Shown here: positions 44,799 to 47,055 of the stretch, in pieces | Numbering within the stretch: position 1 is the first letter of the stretch | How the letters are laid out: the number at the start of each line of letters is the position of its first letter | The notes under the pieces: generated by a model | The model's input: the letters and a program-made list of their open reading frames with translations, nothing else | What the model was told of the DNA's origin: nothing | Databases searched by the model: none | Translations under genes and position numbers: made by a program | Assembly (NCBI GenBank): GCA_003214295.1 | Contig: QCLV01000010.1 | Span: 1-47,055, forward strand | DNA length: 47,055 nt | From: Prochlorococcus sp. AG-418-F08 | GTDB lineage: Bacteria > Cyanobacteriota > Cyanobacteriia > PCC-6307 > Cyanobiaceae | Direction: 5' to 3'

Positions 44799-45623
44799 TT
44801 ACCTATTTAATTTTCCGCTTACTAGTCCTTCAAGGTCTAAGCTTGTACAATTAAATCCTAAATCTGAAAAATATTGAACTAATTCACCAAAATTATATTT
44901 GTTAAAAAAATATTTTAATTCATCTTTGGGAATTTCTATTCTAGCCGTCGAGCCTTGGCATCTAACTCTAACCTCAGATAATCCCCCCTCTTTAAGATAT
45001 TCCTCTGCTTTCTCAACCATTTTTAGCCTCTCACTTGTGATCTCTTGACCGTATGGAAATCTTGATGACAAGCAAGGTTGAGCTGGTTTATCCCACCAAG
45101 GAAAACCTAATGCTCTTGATATATCCCTAATGTCTTGTTTCGAGAATTTAAATTCTGCAAGGGGAGATATAACTCCTGCTTTTTTTGAGGCTTCTATACC
45201 TGGTCTGTAATCTTTTAGATCATCAAGGTTGACTCCATCTAAAACAATTTTGTAATTAAGTTTTTCGGAGAGGTAAGTTGTATGCTTGTGAAGCTCTTTT
45301 TTGCACGCAAAGCATCTATTCTTAGGATTTTTATTGTAACTTGATTGGTCCAATTCTGAAGTTTTAATTTCTAAATGTTTTACTCCAATCCATTTTGCTT
45401 GACTTCTCGCCTCTTCAAGAAGAGTATTGGCTAATGCTGGAGAAATACCAGTTATTGCTAATGCTTTGCACCCTAATTGTTCGAATGCTAATGATGCGAC
45501 TAATGAACTGTCTACCCCTCCTGAGTAAGCAATACAAGCGCTTTCGAGACTCTTAATGTATCTTCTAATTGTATAAAGCTTTTCACTTTGTTCATCAGAG
45601 AGAATTTCTAGTTGATTGAACAT
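44799..45623 (-). CDS. larE: LarE-like ATP-dependent sulfur transferase
   Basis: The 274-residue PP-loop ATPase has the adenylation motif AYSGGVDSSLVA (residues 32-43) and the family block PCLSSRFPYGQEIT with C184. LarE proteins adenylate and then sulfurate a nicotinate-derived cofactor (the NPN nickel-pincer cofactor). A second pair of cysteines in RCFACKKELH (C104, C107) plus C184 matches the three-cysteine subtype, which binds a [4Fe-4S] cluster, rather than the single-cysteine sacrificial subtype. larB and larC are not in this window, so the real cofactor is uncertain. It is divergent from the next gene across 108 bases. Confidence 0.85.
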   Translation of the reverse strand: MFNQLEILSDEQSEKLYTIRRYIKSLESACIAYSGGVDSSLVASLAFEQLGCKALAITGISPALANTLLEEARSQAKWIGVKHLEIKTSELDQSSYNKNPKNRCFACKKELHKHTTYLSEKLNYKIVLDGVNLDDLKDYRPGIEASKKAGVISPLAEFKFSKQDIRDISRALGFPWWDKPAQPCLSSRFPYGQEITSERLKMVEKAEEYLKEGGLSEVRVRCQGSTARIEIPKDELKYFFNKYNFGELVQYFSDLGFNCTSLDLEGLVSGKLNR

Positions 45624-45731
45624 GCTAATTACTTTAAAATTCGAATTACCTATAGATAGATTGAATTTATTATTAAATTTTTAATAATATTCATACTAGT
45701 ATCTTAGATTAAATACATTAATTTTGTTCAA

Positions 45732-46892
45732 TTGACGAATACAAAGAGAAATAGAGGAATTGGAATTGTCACAGCAAGTGATAGTCAAGAGAGATCAAAA
45801 GGTCAATTACATATTTATGATGGGGAAGGTAAGGGTAAAAGTCAGGCTGCTTTAGGAGTAGTTCTCAGGACAATAGGATTAGGAATATGCGAAAAAAGAC
45901 AGTCAAGAGTCCTTCTTCTTAGGTTTTTAAAAGGTCCTGAGAGACCATATGATGAGGATTCGGCTATAGAGGCTTTGCAAAGAGGCTTCCCGCACTTAAT
46001 TGACCATGTAAGGACAGGAAGATCGGAATTCTTTACTGCTGATCAAGTGACAAAGTTTGATATTCGTGAAGCTGAGAGAGGTTGGAATATTGCTAAAGGA
46101 GCAATTGCTAGTTCTCTGTATTCCGTAGTTGTCTTAGATGAGTTGAACCCAGTTCTTGATTTAGGGATGCTGGATATAAAGGAAGTAGTCAATTCTCTAC
46201 AAAATCGTCCAGATGGTCTAGAAATTATTGTTACTGGAAGGGCAGCTCCACTTTCTTTAGTAAGAATATCTCAACTCCATTCAGAGATGAGACCACGTTT
46301 TATAGGAGACTTATTAGAGCCAACTAGACAAAGTAGTACTAGTGGTGGAATTGAGATTTATACAGGTGAAGGAAAAGGTAAATCTACAAGTGCACTTGGC
46401 AAGGCTCTTCAAGCTATTGGTAAAGGAATATCTCAAGATAAAAGTCATAGAGTTTTAATACTACAGTGGTTAAAAGGAGGAAATGGTTACACCGAAGATG
46501 CCGCTATAGAAGCTTTGAGAGAAAGTTACCCACATTTGGTAGATCATTTGCGGTCTGGAAGAGATGCGATTGTATGGAGAGGTCAGCAACAACCAATTGA
46601 CTATGTTGAGGCAGAAAGAGCATGGGAAATTGCTAAAGCTGCTATTTTGTCTGGTCTGTATAAAACAATTATTTTGGATGAATTGAATCCAACTGTTGAT
46701 TTAGAGCTACTACCTGTGGAGTCTATACATCAAACACTCCTAAAAAAACCAGCAGAAACAGAAGTTGTTATTACTGGGAGATGTAAAAACGAACCCTCAT
46801 ATTTTGAACTCGCCAATGTTTATTCTGAAATGGTATGTCATAAGCATTATGCGAATGTTGGAGTTGATTTGAAAAGAGGTGTAGATTACTAA
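45732..46892 (+). CDS. tandem P-loop corrinoid adenosyltransferase-like protein (CobA/CobO family)
   Basis: The 386-residue protein starts with TTG and is an internal duplication. Both halves (about residues 25-200 and 208-380) contain the P-loop GEGKGKS, an EDxAIEAL....PHLxDHxRxGR block, AERxWxIAK and VVLDELNP. CobA/CobO proteins adenosylate the cobalt of corrinoids, and single domains are normally about 190-200 residues. Here two such domains are fused, so the protein may act as an intramolecular dimer. The corrinoid reaction is inferred from family, not from visible active-site residues alone. Prochlorococcus makes cobalamin-type cofactors, which fits. Confidence 0.82.
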   Translation: MTNTKRNRGIGIVTASDSQERSKGQLHIYDGEGKGKSQAALGVVLRTIGLGICEKRQSRVLLLRFLKGPERPYDEDSAIEALQRGFPHLIDHVRTGRSEFFTADQVTKFDIREAERGWNIAKGAIASSLYSVVVLDELNPVLDLGMLDIKEVVNSLQNRPDGLEIIVTGRAAPLSLVRISQLHSEMRPRFIGDLLEPTRQSSTSGGIEIYTGEGKGKSTSALGKALQAIGKGISQDKSHRVLILQWLKGGNGYTEDAAIEALRESYPHLVDHLRSGRDAIVWRGQQQPIDYVEAERAWEIAKAAILSGLYKTIILDELNPTVDLELLPVESIHQTLLKKPAETEVVITGRCKNEPSYFELANVYSEMVCHKHYANVGVDLKRGVDY

Positions 46893-46913
46893 ATATTCTT
46901 AAAACTATTAATT

Positions 46914-47055
46914 TCACAATATTTTATTTACCTTTTCAATGCCGCCCTCAATAGATATTGACTGAATTTTGAATTTAGCCAATATTCTTGACGCTTTTTC
47001 AGAACGTTTACCCGACTTACATATAGTAAAAACTTCTTTACTTAAACTTTCTTTT
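46914..47055 (-). CDS. rhodanese-domain protein, C-terminus only
   Basis: The minus-strand frame ends at 46914 and runs off the window. It encodes the last 46 residues of a rhodanese-like domain: the active-site loop EVFTICKSGKRSEKAS (C..GKRS) followed by the closing strand SISIEGGIEKVNKIL. It may be the tail of a ThiF/MoeB-rhodanese protein or a single-domain sulfurtransferase; this cannot be decided here. It converges on the tandem adenosyltransferase gene with 21 bases between. Confidence 0.75.
   Translation of the reverse strand, partial: KESLSKEVFTICKSGKRSEKASRILAKFKIQSISIEGGIEKVNKIL

Overview
The window looks like a stretch of chromosome from a high-light-adapted Prochlorococcus. The evidence is a very AT-rich sequence, compact gene packing, photosystem I genes (psaC, psaD), a likely NDH-1 subunit (ndhS), a heme oxygenase-pebA-pebB bilin operon, a panC-cmk fusion, cyanobacterial-type glutamate-cysteine ligase, and many GTG or TTG starts without clear Shine-Dalgarno sites. 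I identified it from protein families and gene content, not from a database search. Nearly all genes are core picocyanobacterial genes. I see no insertion sequence, phage, CRISPR array, plasmid or genomic-island signature.

Layout. 1-2.1 kb: a TPR protein cut by the window edge, an M20 amidohydrolase whose frame is broken at an A-run, and a small membrane protein. 2.2-3.7 kb: thiC behind a TPP riboswitch. 3.7-7.25 kb, minus strand: the acpP-fabF-tkt operon for fatty-acid synthesis and the Calvin/pentose phosphate cycle. It is divergent from psaC and glmS (7.4-9.6 kb). 9.6-11.7 kb: rimM, ndhS, rnc, the RNase P RNA gene rnpB and tRNA-Arg(CCT). 11.7-15.1 kb: two unknown conserved-looking proteins and glycogen phosphorylase. 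15.2-19.8 kb: a CPA2 antiporter, an alpha/beta hydrolase, a sugar mutarotase-like protein and a four-carbon acid sugar kinase family protein. 19.8-24.6 kb: icd, then an unknown gene, heme oxygenase, pebA, pebB and a low-molecular-weight phosphatase. 24.6-30.7 kb: panC-cmk, purM, unknown proteins, tRNA-Cys, an LpxB-related protein and an RNase D-like exonuclease. 30.8-36.9 kb: a probable cytochrome b6f cofactor-assembly protein, hemF, mrp, rodA, an unusual histidine kinase and psaD. 36.9-43.1 kb: trpE, gshA, ppc, a GNAT-like protein and tRNA-Arg(CCG). 43.2-47 kb: recF, speD, a LarE-like protein, a tandem P-loop corrinoid adenosyltransferase-like protein and the end of a rhodanese-domain protein.

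Several genes share themes. Tetrapyrrole metabolism is represented by hemF, heme oxygenase, pebA, pebB and the CCB1-like protein. Carbon metabolism is represented by tkt, icd, ppc and glgP, with the mutarotase and sugar kinase as candidates. Photosystem I electron flow is represented by psaC, psaD and ndhS.

The most notable observations are two apparent +1 frame disruptions at A-runs (the M20 hydrolase and the start of recF), a histidine kinase with an intact H-box but a degraded ATP-binding domain, a LarE homologue with the three-cysteine pattern, an unexplained kinase/mutarotase pair, and small uncharacterised proteins, one with a zinc-finger-like cysteine pattern. I did not find a clearly new multi-gene system, and most of the window is ordinary core genome.
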